Position numbers and translations under genes: made by a program. A DNA stretch of 18,625 nucleotides, from contig CAMHCZ010000016.1 of the NCBI GenBank assembly GCA_946183755.1, positions 1 to 18,625 on the forward strand, in the 5' to 3' direction. This document shows, piece by piece, positions 7,209 to 14,451 of the stretch. How positions within the stretch are numbered: the first letter of the stretch is position 1; every line of letters begins with the position of its first letter. The notes under the pieces are model-generated. The model was not told the origin of the DNA, made no database searches, and saw nothing but the letters and a program-made list of their open reading frames with translations. The stretch comes from an uncultured bacterium (lineage in GTDB: Bacteria; Bacteroidota; Bacteroidia; Bacteroidales; Paludibacteraceae).

Positions 7209-8423
7209 CTATCTTCTCTTCATGTCCTTGAAGTTGGCCCTTTTAATCTGCCATCTGTACAGCACTACAGTGAAGAGGAAATATACTCCTGCCTGTATCC
7301 AAAGCCACATTATCTCGAAGTTGATCTGCCACAGCGACGCCCCTGCCGAGTTTATCTTGGTGAAGGCTCTGATGCCGAATGTCGATGGGAAGAATCCCGA
7401 GAAGAGTTTCCAGAATGTCGGCATGTTGACGACCGGCCATGGTATTCCCGACATGAATAGAAGAGGCAGAGTGGTGAACAGGTACATCAGGAAGACCTCC
7501 TCTCTCTCGTAGAAGAACACGGAAATCGCCATCGAGAAGAACACGCATGCCACAACGTACGGCACAATGAACGCCATCAGGGTGTCGAACGACGCCAAAT
7601 GCGGAAGGTTGAAGCAATGCGGTATGATGACGAAGTTGTATGTCGAGATGAACAGGTACAGCAGGAAATACGCCATCGCCTTGCCCAGCACCACTCTTCT
7701 GGCGCCATGGTAGAGCTTGCGCGCCGGCAGCAGGTTGTGGAACGCGTTGTTCTCGCGGTCGGTGCCTGCCCTTATGCCGATGCCTATAACCAGAGTCTGC
7801 TGGATGATAAGCACAAGAACACATGGAATGAGGAATGACGAGTAGCCGCCTTTAGGGTTGAACATGGCGTGCATCTCGTATTTCGACGGCATGGCTTGTA
7901 TCTCGGCTTCCTTTCTGGTCATGCCTTTCTTCATCAGATTGTCCACCTGAATGTCGGCGCCCAGTCCCATAGCCACATAGTTGACAGACGAATATATGGC
8001 TCTGAAATAAAGCATGCTCGCCATATTGGAGAATGCCGACACATGGGTCTGCCTGCCTGCGGTTATGTCGTCGGAGAATGTCTTCGGTATGTATATTATG
8101 CCATTGACCTCGCTCCTTTTGTAGAATTCGCGCGCCTCCATCATGGACACAGGCTTGCATACCACAGCGACATCCGGCGTGGCGTCTATGGCACGTATGA
8201 ACTTGCGGCTGAGCGAAGTGTGCGACTCATCGACCACTGCCACTGGTATGTCCCTCACAGTCTCGTTCAAGTAAACAAACGAGTACAGCACCGGGTACAA
8301 AAGACCTGCGGCGAAGAATATTATCATCACGCCAGTGTCCTTGAATGTCGCCACAAGTTCATTGCAAGCGATTGTGACCACCTCGCGCATCGCCACGAAT
8401 ATGTTCCTGCTTATTCTTCCCAT
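7209..8423 (-). CDS. ABC-2 type exporter permease (second of pair)
   Basis: A 404-residue inner-membrane protein with ABC-2 permease architecture (ABC2_membrane_3, YhhJ/YbhR/YbhS-like). One helix at about 31-51 is followed by a periplasmic domain of about 140 residues and then about five helices in the C-terminal half (among them FLIPCVLVLIIQQTLVIGI and VFLMYLFTTLPLLFMSG). The periplasmic domain contains VAVVDESHTSLSRKFIRAID, which closely parallels VDMDNSVVSRKMIRQID in the upstream permease; the two are clearly paralogous. It lies 5 bases after its partner and is the last gene of the exporter operon. With HlyD- and TolC-like partners it should form the inner-membrane part of a drug or metabolite exporter. 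No ATPase is encoded next to it, so the energy source must come from elsewhere or be unusual. The substrate is unknown. Confidence 0.9.
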   Translation of the reverse strand: MGRISRNIFVAMREVVTIACNELVATFKDTGVMIIFFAAGLLYPVLYSFVYLNETVRDIPVAVVDESHTSLSRKFIRAIDATPDVAVVCKPVSMMEAREFYKRSEVNGIIYIPKTFSDDITAGRQTHVSAFSNMASMLYFRAIYSSVNYVAMGLGADIQVDNLMKKGMTRKEAEIQAMPSKYEMHAMFNPKGGYSSFLIPCVLVLIIQQTLVIGIGIRAGTDRENNAFHNLLPARKLYHGARRVVLGKAMAYFLLYLFISTYNFVIIPHCFNLPHLASFDTLMAFIVPYVVACVFFSMAISVFFYEREEVFLMYLFTTLPLLFMSGIPWPVVNMPTFWKLFSGFFPSTFGIRAFTKINSAGASLWQINFEIMWLWIQAGVYFLFTVVLYRWQIKRANFKDMKRR

Positions 8424-8428
8424 CTTCG

Positions 8429-9604
8429 CTAACCTTTAGGATAATCCATGTTTATGCAGGCGTTTCTGAGCCTTGTGAATATTATAGTAGGCACAAGCAT
8501 GAATATTATCAACGCCGCGAAACTATACCACTCATAGTACCATTCGCAGCCGTTGAGCGCCATCTTCTGATATATGCGGAAATAGAAACGCAGCGGGAAC
8601 ACGCAGCTCAGTCCCTGCACAAAAGGCGGCATGCCCTCGATAGGGAACGTGAATCCCGAGAACGAGAACGCCAGCACGCCGTAGAGCGAACATGCCGAAA
8701 GCGCGTCTCGGAGCACAGGCAGCAGTCCTACTATAAGCACCGCCATGCTCTGCGCCGCTATTATCATGAGCACGGAGTCTATCACCATCCATACCACGGA
8801 TGTGTTGAGCGGGAAGTGCATGTAGCCGAACATTATCGCGATGCACAGCAGAGCCATCATCAGGAACATGATGAAGTACGGCAGCAGCTTAGCCACCAAC
8901 GCCTTGTGGACATTGTCGTCGGCCATGCGCAGCCATTGGCGCGATGTCCTGTTCTTGAGCTCCTCGCCTATGGCGTAAGCCGTCGTAAGCAGGATGAGCA
9001 GCTCCAGTATGCCCGGGATTATAAGGTTTGCAAGGTACACCGTGTAGTTCATCTCAGGGTTGCCTATGGGGTGCACGTCGGCCACGATAGGCTGTATCTG
9101 TCCCATGCTGGACTCCACGCTCTGGCCTCTTGCCCGGCGTGTGGTCAGGTTGACGGCGCCGGTGAGTGTCGCAAGCATGGTCGCCACGTTTTTCTGCGAT
9201 ATTGAGCCTGCGGTCAGAAACACTGCGTTGTAGTAGAAATCGATCTTAGGCTGACGGCCGAACGACACGTCCCTCTCGAAGTCCTCGGGTATGACTAAGT
9301 AGCCGTATATCTTACCCTGCTGCATGAGGTCGCGCGCATCCTCGTATCTGGTGAACCTCATGACGCGATTCGAGGCTGTGGCGTCTATCTGCCTTATCAT
9401 CTTGCGCGAGACTACAGAATTGTCCATATCCACGATGCCCAGCTCAAGATTCATAGGCAGTCCGCTCGGCATAAGCGTCGCGAAGAATACGAAACTGAAG
9501 ACAGGCACCAGGAAAAGCAAGACAATGTACATGAAGCGCGAGAATATCTTGTCCAGCTCGCGCAACACTATCGCCCAAAAACCGTGTTCCCTGTTAATTG
9601 TCAT
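8429..9604 (-). CDS. ABC-2 type exporter permease (first of pair)
   Basis: A 391-residue paralogue of the permease just downstream. One helix near residues 24-45 (YIVLLFLVPVFSFVFFATL) is followed by a large periplasmic domain and five helices in the second half (for example LANLIIPGILELLILLTTAY and YFIMFLMMALLCIAIMFGY). The periplasmic part shares the VD...SRKxIRxID motif with the neighbour. The C-terminal segment has SFSGFTFPIEGMPPFVQGLS, matching the SG.P.P...P loop usual in ABC-2 permeases. It follows the HlyD-like gene by 22 bases and precedes the second permease by 5, so the two probably form a heterodimeric channel. The protein has no nucleotide-binding domain. The family is certain from topology and motifs; the substrate cannot be read from the sequence. 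Confidence 0.9.
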   Translation of the reverse strand: MTINREHGFWAIVLRELDKIFSRFMYIVLLFLVPVFSFVFFATLMPSGLPMNLELGIVDMDNSVVSRKMIRQIDATASNRVMRFTRYEDARDLMQQGKIYGYLVIPEDFERDVSFGRQPKIDFYYNAVFLTAGSISQKNVATMLATLTGAVNLTTRRARGQSVESSMGQIQPIVADVHPIGNPEMNYTVYLANLIIPGILELLILLTTAYAIGEELKNRTSRQWLRMADDNVHKALVAKLLPYFIMFLMMALLCIAIMFGYMHFPLNTSVVWMVIDSVLMIIAAQSMAVLIVGLLPVLRDALSACSLYGVLAFSFSGFTFPIEGMPPFVQGLSCVFPLRFYFRIYQKMALNGCEWYYEWYSFAALIIFMLVPTIIFTRLRNACINMDYPKG

Positions 9605-9626
9605 CTCTGAAAATCAAACAGTTTTC

Positions 9627-10697
9627 TTAATCCTTTTCCTTTACAAGAACGCTCATGCCCGGACGAAGGTCTGGAACCTTTTCGGTAGGCTTGGCGTGTA
9701 TTTCGAATGTCTTGACATCCCAGTCGCCGGAAGTCTTTGTGGCTCTCCAAGTGGCGTATGTGCCCAGAGCCTTTATGTAAGTCACTACGAGCGTTATCTC
9801 CTTGTTGTCGAGTGCTGGCACAACGGCCTGTATCTTCTGCCCTTTCTTGAAGCTTGAGAGTTTGTCCTCTCTGATGTTAATCGTAACCCAGAGATTGTCC
9901 AAATCTATGATGTTCATTATAGGCGCACCCTGTCCGACGAGCTCGCCCTGCTTAGGGAATACCTCGGAAATCTCGCCTGAGATAGGAGCCAGCAGCTGCA
10001 CCTCCGGCAGGAATGCCTCGACCTCGTCAACCGCGCCCTGCGCTCTGTCCACGACTGCCAGCGCCGCCTTCTTGTCCTCGGCTCTCGCACCGTTCTTTGC
10101 CATGTCGTACTGCGTCTTGGCGGCTCTTTCGGTAGCCACTGCGGCGTTGTACTGCGCCTCGGTCTCGTCGAACTTCTGAGCGGAAACGACCTCGCCTTCG
10201 TAGAGCTTCTTCACTCTCTCGTATGACTTTTTCATTATGTCGAGGTTTATTTTCGCCTTCTGCCACATCTGGTAAGCGGCCTCTATCTGCTCCTGCTGCG
10301 CTCCGTTCTGAGCCTTCTGGCTCTGCGCCTTGGCGGCTGCCTTGGCTGCCTCGGCCTGCTGCAACTTGGCGTACAACTCAGGAGAAGAAAGCAGCACGAG
10401 TGTGTCGCCCTCCTTCACCATCTGACCTTCCTCGACCTTGAAACTCTGTATTCTGGCAGGTATCTTGCCCGAGACTCTCACCTCGTTGGCATCGACCTCG
10501 CCTTGTATCACGTCTTCCTCTTGCGTCACAAAGAACCATCCCATAAAACAAACCAGTATGACAACAAGCAAAAGTGTTGTCAAGCCTACTATGAGATTAG
10601 CACGGCTGCGGCGCTCTTTTCTTGCCGCAAAGCTTCTCTTTGATTCTGCGTGCTTCTTTGCCTCTTCGGTCTGTTGTGTGTTATTGTTTTCTGTCAT
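9627..10697 (-). CDS. HlyD-family periplasmic adaptor (membrane fusion protein)
   Basis: A 356-residue adaptor that bridges an inner-membrane transporter and a TolC-like channel. A charged cytoplasmic N-terminus (1-33) precedes one membrane helix (about 34-58). Next come the first half of a biotinyl-lipoyl domain (about 72-108, SGKIPARIQSFKVEEGQMV), a long coiled-coil hairpin (about 107-228, rich in Ala, Gln, Lys and Glu), and the second lipoyl half plus beta barrel (LLAPISGEISEVFPKQGELV, then LWVTINIREDKL). The C-terminal LRPGMSVLV is a family signature. The motifs NGAQQEQIEAA and NGARAEDKKAA resemble YhiI/EmrA-type adaptors. It starts 24 bases after the tolC-like gene and ends 22 before the first permease: one operon. 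Its role in efflux follows from the family; the substrate is unknown. Confidence 0.93.
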   Translation of the reverse strand: MTENNNTQQTEEAKKHAESKRSFAARKERRSRANLIVGLTTLLLVVILVCFMGWFFVTQEEDVIQGEVDANEVRVSGKIPARIQSFKVEEGQMVKEGDTLVLLSSPELYAKLQQAEAAKAAAKAQSQKAQNGAQQEQIEAAYQMWQKAKINLDIMKKSYERVKKLYEGEVVSAQKFDETEAQYNAAVATERAAKTQYDMAKNGARAEDKKAALAVVDRAQGAVDEVEAFLPEVQLLAPISGEISEVFPKQGELVGQGAPIMNIIDLDNLWVTINIREDKLSSFKKGQKIQAVVPALDNKEITLVVTYIKALGTYATWRATKTSGDWDVKTFEIHAKPTEKVPDLRPGMSVLVKEKD

Positions 10698-10721
10698 CTT
10701 CTTCTGTATTTATAGAGATTG

Positions 10722-12200
10722 TTATTTTCCTGTGGATTTCTGCAGATACGATTCACTCATGCGTGTCTGCACCATTGCATCTATCGCGTCGGCGTGCGCC
10801 TTGAGCCATGCCGTCTGCGCCTCCATCAGAGTCGAGACCGGTATCATGCCTGCCTCATACGAGAGGTTGGCGAATTTCAGGTTCTCATCGGCTTTGGATA
10901 GATTAGCGAACGACATCGCCTCGCGTCTGTGGCTCTCGTTCACCTTGTCGGCAGCCTGAGTTATGTCAAGCTCCACCCTCTCCCTCGCGTTCTGCAGCTG
11001 CAGACGAGCCACGTTGCGCATGCTGCGCGCTATGTTCAGTGTGTGTATCTTCTCGCCGAAGTGTGTTATAGGCATGTGTAAGCCTACTCCCACTTCCCAT
11101 AATCCTCTGAACTTGTTATTGAAGCCGTCCAGCAAGTTAGGGTTTGTCACCACATAACCAGCCGTCAGCCCTATCATAGGAAAGAAACGCGCCACTTGTA
11201 TTCTGCGGTTCGATTCCGCTATGTCAAGGAGTGTTTCAAGCTGTCTTATCTCGTTTCTGTTGTCAACTCCAGACTGTATGTCCACATTCACATCCTGAGC
11301 CAGACGCTCGCCTGGCTGCATGTCTTCGTCGGCCAGATGTATGTCGGTGTTGAGCGGCAGTCCTATGACCTGGCAGAGCGCCTTCTTGGACAGCACCACT
11401 CCGTCCTCGACCTGGAGCTTGGTCATCTCCGCCTCGTTAAGCTTCACCTTCACGGTCAGTCCGTCAGCCTTGGTGGATGTCCCTATGGCGATTGACTTCT
11501 CGACATCGGAGTCAAGCTTCTTAAGCAGCTCCACATACGACTCCGCCAGCTTCTGCTTGTTCACGAGCGACACCACTCGCCAGTAAGCCTCGTCGGTCGA
11601 ATATGACGATGCGTTCGTCTCGTTCTCCAGACGTGTCTCTTCCAGCTTCTTTGCGTTCTTAGCTATTCTGTTGAGCTCGACTATTCTTCCGCCCATGAAC
11701 ACCGGCTGAGTGACCGTCACCGCTCCTACGAATATGTTGCGCGTGTCGGTTTCAAGAGCGCCGGCTATATTCTGTCCTGCCGAGTTCAATGTCGTGCCGA
11801 GCGCGCCTGTCATCGGGCCAAGCATCGGACTGATCTGAGCGAACAGCGGATTCGTAGCCAGAGCCGGATTCGCCGCCAGCAACGATTGCATGCCTTGCGA
11901 CACGCCATTCTGCGCCGTTGTGCCCATCGAGCCCAAAGCGTTCCTCTGGTCCTCGCTCAGCAACTGTATCTGCTGATCTGTCCATAGATAGCCTCCGCTT
12001 GCCGATATATTAGGAAGATATTGCGTAAAAGCGGCCTTCTTCATGCTGCTCGCCATCTTCACCTTCTCCTGCGCCACCTGCACATTCTTATTGTGGGATG
12101 TCGCCATCTGTCTGCACTCCTGCAAGGTGTAAACCTTCTGAGCTTGCGATGCCGCGGAAACCAGCAACAGCAGTGAAACAATAAGAAATCTCATATTCAT
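10722..12200 (-). CDS. TolC-family outer-membrane efflux protein
   Basis: A 492-residue outer-membrane factor that forms the exit duct of a tripartite exporter. The signal peptide is at about 1-20 (FLIVSLLLLVSAASQA, then QKVYTLQECR). Two outer-membrane-efflux repeats follow: one from about 25 (the typical TLQECRQMATSHNKNVQ start) and a second from about 270. The latter has NEIRQLETLLDIAESNRRIQ and RFFPMIGLTAGY, then helices with SYEAGMIPVSTLMEAQTAWL, all characteristic of TolC proteins. Residues about 76-150 form an unusually long segment rich in Ala, Gly, Met and Asn between the first beta strand (SASGGYLW) and VTVTQPVFMGG, probably an extended surface loop. The gene is the first of the exporter genes, 91 bases after marR, across a terminator-like hairpin. 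Met3 is an alternative start. Confidence 0.93.
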   Translation of the reverse strand: MNMRFLIVSLLLLVSAASQAQKVYTLQECRQMATSHNKNVQVAQEKVKMASSMKKAAFTQYLPNISASGGYLWTDQQIQLLSEDQRNALGSMGTTAQNGVSQGMQSLLAANPALATNPLFAQISPMLGPMTGALGTTLNSAGQNIAGALETDTRNIFVGAVTVTQPVFMGGRIVELNRIAKNAKKLEETRLENETNASSYSTDEAYWRVVSLVNKQKLAESYVELLKKLDSDVEKSIAIGTSTKADGLTVKVKLNEAEMTKLQVEDGVVLSKKALCQVIGLPLNTDIHLADEDMQPGERLAQDVNVDIQSGVDNRNEIRQLETLLDIAESNRRIQVARFFPMIGLTAGYVVTNPNLLDGFNNKFRGLWEVGVGLHMPITHFGEKIHTLNIARSMRNVARLQLQNARERVELDITQAADKVNESHRREAMSFANLSKADENLKFANLSYEAGMIPVSTLMEAQTAWLKAHADAIDAMVQTRMSESYLQKSTGK

Positions 12201-12224
12201 GATCTGCTTTGACTATATGCCTTT

Positions 12225-12260
12225 AAAAACTCGCGCCCCTTTCTAAGAAAGACGCGCGAG
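12225..12260 (-). terminator. Terminator-like hairpin between marR and the tolC-like gene
   Basis: The 7-bp GC-rich arms CTCGCGC (12230-12236) and GCGCGAG (12254-12260) are perfect complements, with a partial inner stem (TTTC with GAAA). On the minus strand the hairpin is followed by TTTTTA (12225-12229). It lies 31 bases after the marR stop and only about 25 bases before the tolC-like start, where no promoter box is visible. It may end most marR transcripts and let a fraction read through, setting the ratio of regulator to exporter. Confidence 0.75.
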
Positions 12261-12291
12261 ATTCTTGGAATTGGATTTTTTTCTCTTGCTA

Positions 12292-12750
12292 TTAAGCGAG
12301 GTTTGAGAAGATTGTTCTCAGGAGTTTCTGCAGCTTAAGAACATCAGTCTCTGTGAAACCGATAAGCGCACGCTGCATTGTTCTGATTGCAGCCTCGTGA
12401 GCAGCCTTTACCTGCTCCTCGCCCTTCGCTGTGATAGTCACGATGTTGTTTCTCTTGTCGCTCTTGTCTGTAGAACGCTTGATCAAGCCTTTGTTCTCCA
12501 AGATTCCAGCTATACGAGAGATGTTCGGCTTGTCTCTGTAAGTGATGTCAGCGATTGACTGCTGAGTAACGTTGTTGTTCTTTGTCAGAGACAGGAGGAT
12601 TGTCCACTGATCTGGAGTCACCTTAACGCCAGTGGCTCTGAACGAACGCTGCAGCTCTCTGTTGATAGCTCTTGTTGTACGTCCAGAAAGAACTCCGATC
12701 AAAACATTAATGTCTAACTCCTTTAATAATGATTCTACTTTTACTGCCAT
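12292..12750 (-). CDS. MarR-family transcriptional regulator
   Basis: A 152-residue winged helix-turn-helix protein, the usual length for MarR. An N-terminal dimerisation helix (about 5-40) precedes the DNA-binding domain. The domain shows TPDQWTILLSL at 45-55, helix-turn-helix VTQQSIADITYRDKPNISRI at 61-80, GILENKGLIKR at 82-92, and a wing with DKSDKRNNIVTIT at 95-107 holding the conserved Asp/Arg pair. C-terminal helices (112-150) complete the dimer interface. MarR proteins are typically repressors of efflux or stress genes that let go of DNA when they bind a small phenolic or lipophilic ligand. Here the gene stands first in front of a tripartite exporter, so it probably controls that operon and itself. 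It has its own upstream promoter and nearby palindromes that could be its operator. The ligand is unknown. Confidence 0.92.
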   Translation of the reverse strand: MAVKVESLLKELDINVLIGVLSGRTTRAINRELQRSFRATGVKVTPDQWTILLSLTKNNNVTQQSIADITYRDKPNISRIAGILENKGLIKRSTDKSDKRNNIVTITAKGEEQVKAAHEAAIRTMQRALIGFTETDVLKLQKLLRTIFSNLA

Positions 12751-12813
12751 AATCTTGTATTGTTATTATTATTACTATTGCCCTTTGTACGTTTAAATCA
12801 CTTATGATTTCTA

Positions 12814-12846
12814 CAAAAATAATAATTACAAGATTACTTTTTCAAC
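12814..12846 (-). promoter_or_regulatory. Probable promoter of marR and the exporter operon
   Basis: On the minus strand TATTTTTG (12814-12821) matches the TAnnTTTG -7 box. GTTG (12843-12846), a near match to the TTTG -33 element, lies 21 bases upstream. A transcript from here would have a leader of about 60 bases before the marR ATG. It is the only good match between yidD and marR. Confidence 0.55.
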
Positions 12847-12877
12847 TAATATACATCAAATAGTGACTTTAAATCTT

Positions 12878-12954
12878 TATTTTATATAAAATATTCCCCT
12901 GAAAGGCGCACAGATAGTGGGTTTAAGATTGGTTCTTAAACTTAGTTAATTAAC
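12878..12954. other. AT-rich palindrome cluster upstream of marR
   Basis: The 235-base gap between marR and yidD holds three perfect palindromes or inverted repeats: a 16-base AT-only palindrome (TATTTTATATAAAATA, 12878-12893), an 8-bp inverted repeat with a 5-base loop (arms GTTTAAGA and TCTTAAAC, 12921-12941), and GTTAATTAAC (12945-12954). All lie upstream of the predicted marR promoter. They could be binding sites for MarR or another dimeric regulator. The middle one could instead form an RNA hairpin at the 3' end of the yidD transcript, although no T-run follows it. No gene or RNA gene was seen in this gap. Confidence 0.45.
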
Positions 12955-12985
12955 ACTTTTACCGATGATTGGGCTGTGGAATGTG

Positions 12986-13231
12986 TTACGGCACAGGGTC
13001 ATAACCCGAACCACCCCACGGATTGCACCTGAGAATTCTCCTTACTGCAAGGTAAAGCCCTTTGAACGGACCATGCTTCTGTATAGCCTCGAGCGCATAC
13101 TGCGAACATGTGGGTGTGTAGCGGCACGAAGGAGGAAGCAGCGGAGAGATGAAATGCCTGTAGAACTTTATGGGCAGTATCAGCAGGAAGACAAAGAATC
13201 GTCTTATGGCGGCAAGAATCCTGTTAGTCAT
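12986..13231 (-). CDS. yidD: Membrane protein insertion efficiency factor YidD
   Basis: An 81-residue protein with the YidD hallmarks: a hydrophobic/amphipathic N-terminal segment (about 5-25, ILAAIRRFFVFLLILPIKFY), then SCRYTPTCSQYALEAIQKHG at 35-54 and LRCNPWGGSGYDPV at 67-80. The three cysteines and the RCNPW...G.DPVP end are diagnostic. YidD is thought to assist the YidC insertase at the inner membrane. The frame is open further upstream, but the ATG at 13231 is chosen because it matches family length and start, and it overlaps the rnpA stop by 8 bases (ATGACTAA), implying translational coupling. It is the last gene of the hemD-rnpA-yidD run; a gap with regulatory palindromes follows. Confidence 0.95.
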   Translation of the reverse strand: MTNRILAAIRRFFVFLLILPIKFYRHFISPLLPPSCRYTPTCSQYALEAIQKHGPFKGLYLAVRRILRCNPWGGSGYDPVP

Positions 13232-13625
13232 GGCTGAAGACCCTTTCGCTGAGTTTGCTGAGCGCCTTGCGCATCCTGCTTTCCACCATGCCGTAGTCGA
13301 TATTGCTGTCCGACACGTATCTGAAAGCCACGCACAGCGTCTTGCCCCATGCGTCAGGAACATTGCCGTAGAGAGTCTTCTTGTTCAGACGGTAGGCTTC
13401 GCGCATGCGCCTTTTCATCAGGTTGCGGTCCACAGCATGGCGGCGGTAGCGCTTAGGAGCGGAGAACAGGACCTTGACTTTGGCGTCGGAAGGCGCGTCC
13501 TCGACACGGTACACCACCCTTAGGGGAAATTCTATGAATGACTTCCCTTTCTCAAAGAGAGCCGAAGTACGAGTTTCTCCCTTGAGGTGCTCTTCCGGCG
13601 AGAATCTGTACCCCTTGCACTCCAT
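13224..13625 (-). CDS. rnpA: Ribonuclease P protein component
   Basis: The protein subunit of RNase P, which helps the catalytic RNA remove 5' leaders of tRNA precursors. It has 133 residues, within the usual range, and is basic. The family signature RHAVDRNLMKRRMREAYRLN at 62-81 contains the conserved RNR-type arginines. It is preceded by the usual opening (LFEKGKSF near 23-30) and the strand KVLFSAPKRYRR. The reading frame ends inside the first codons of yidD (8-base overlap) and starts 19 bases after hemD, so all three are probably one transcript. In most bacteria rnpA follows rpmH; here it follows hemD, an arrangement common in Bacteroidetes. The sequence shows no sign of damage. Confidence 0.95.
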   Translation of the reverse strand: MECKGYRFSPEEHLKGETRTSALFEKGKSFIEFPLRVVYRVEDAPSDAKVKVLFSAPKRYRRHAVDRNLMKRRMREAYRLNKKTLYGNVPDAWGKTLCVAFRYVSDSNIDYGMVESRMRKALSKLSERVFSHD

Positions 13626-13644
13626 AAACGAGAATTTTTATGAT

Positions 13645-14421
13645 TTACTTTTTCTTGTGGTTCTCCTTGACGTAGCTGTCGAGAGCGGCTGTTATGGAAG
13701 AGAACTGTGGCGAAGGCACTTCAACGTCGAGCCTCAACCTGCCTGTGTTCTTGATGGCAGCCGCAGTCTTTTCTCCAAGACAAGCGATGGATATGTCGCC
13801 CTGCTCGAAGTCCGGGAAGTTCTCAAGCAGCGAAACGATTCCGTTAGGAGAGAAGAACACTATCATGTCGTAGTCGAAAGTCTCGTCCGGCTGGAAATAG
13901 TTGTTCACGGTGCGGTACATGACAGCCTTGTCGAAAGTGAAGCCTTTCTCCTCCAGCACCTTGTAGCGCCCGCTTTCCTGAGCCTTCTGCTCCTCGTTCT
14001 GCGAGTCAGCGCCCACAAGCAGGAACTTCTCGTCCTTGTGCTTCTCCATCACAGTCACAAGAGACTCGAACTTGCTGTCCGCACCGAAGAATATCTTTCT
14101 CTTGCGGTACTGTATGTAATGCTGCAGATACAGAGAAATCTTCTCCGAAGTGCAGAAATATTTCATGTCGTCAGGCACAGTAACTCTCAGCTCCTTGCAC
14201 AGACGGAAGAAGTTGTCAATACCAAGCTTAGCCGTGAATATTATTGCAGTGTGAGCCAGAATGTCGATTCTCTGCTTTCTGAAGTCCTTGACGTCAACAG
14301 GCTCGTTCTTGAAAAACTGTCTGAAGACGATGTTCACACCATATTTCTTCTCAATGTCATAATATGGAGACTTTTCTGACTCCGGTTTTGGCTGTGAGAC
14401 CAGTATTTTCTTGATTTTCAC
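13645..14421 (-). CDS. hemD: Uroporphyrinogen-III synthase (HemD family)
   Basis: A 258-residue soluble protein resembling the Bacteroidales HemD found upstream of rnpA. It begins MKIKKILVSQPKPESEKSPY, has FRQFFKNEPVDVKDFRKQ near 34-51, and IDILAHTAIIFTAKLGIDNF, the typical first-domain segment. The second domain contains MIVFFSPNGIVSLLENFPDF, IACLGEKTAAAI and SITAALDSYV. The FSPNGI and G..TA..I elements are the parts HemD proteins share; the family is otherwise poorly conserved. HemD closes hydroxymethylbilane into uroporphyrinogen III, the precursor of heme, siroheme and corrinoids. It follows the DUF4271 gene by 30 bases and precedes rnpA by 19. No other tetrapyrrole gene is in the window, and many Bacteroidales lack a complete heme pathway, so whether this protein still performs the reaction is open. 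Confidence 0.87.
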   Translation of the reverse strand: MKIKKILVSQPKPESEKSPYYDIEKKYGVNIVFRQFFKNEPVDVKDFRKQRIDILAHTAIIFTAKLGIDNFFRLCKELRVTVPDDMKYFCTSEKISLYLQHYIQYRKRKIFFGADSKFESLVTVMEKHKDEKFLLVGADSQNEEQKAQESGRYKVLEEKGFTFDKAVMYRTVNNYFQPDETFDYDMIVFFSPNGIVSLLENFPDFEQGDISIACLGEKTAAAIKNTGRLRLDVEVPSPQFSSITAALDSYVKENHKKK

Positions 14422-14451
14422 GTGTTTTGTGTTTTGTATTGATTGTATAGG

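Noticed and set aside
13232..13363. Upstream extension of the yidD frame
   Set aside because: The extra 44 residues lie entirely within rnpA, do not resemble YidD, and the ATG at 13231 gives the normal family length.
13474..14379. 301-codon open frame on the plus strand opposite hemD and rnpA
   Set aside because: It spans two recognised minus-strand genes and their gap, and its product has no recognisable domain.
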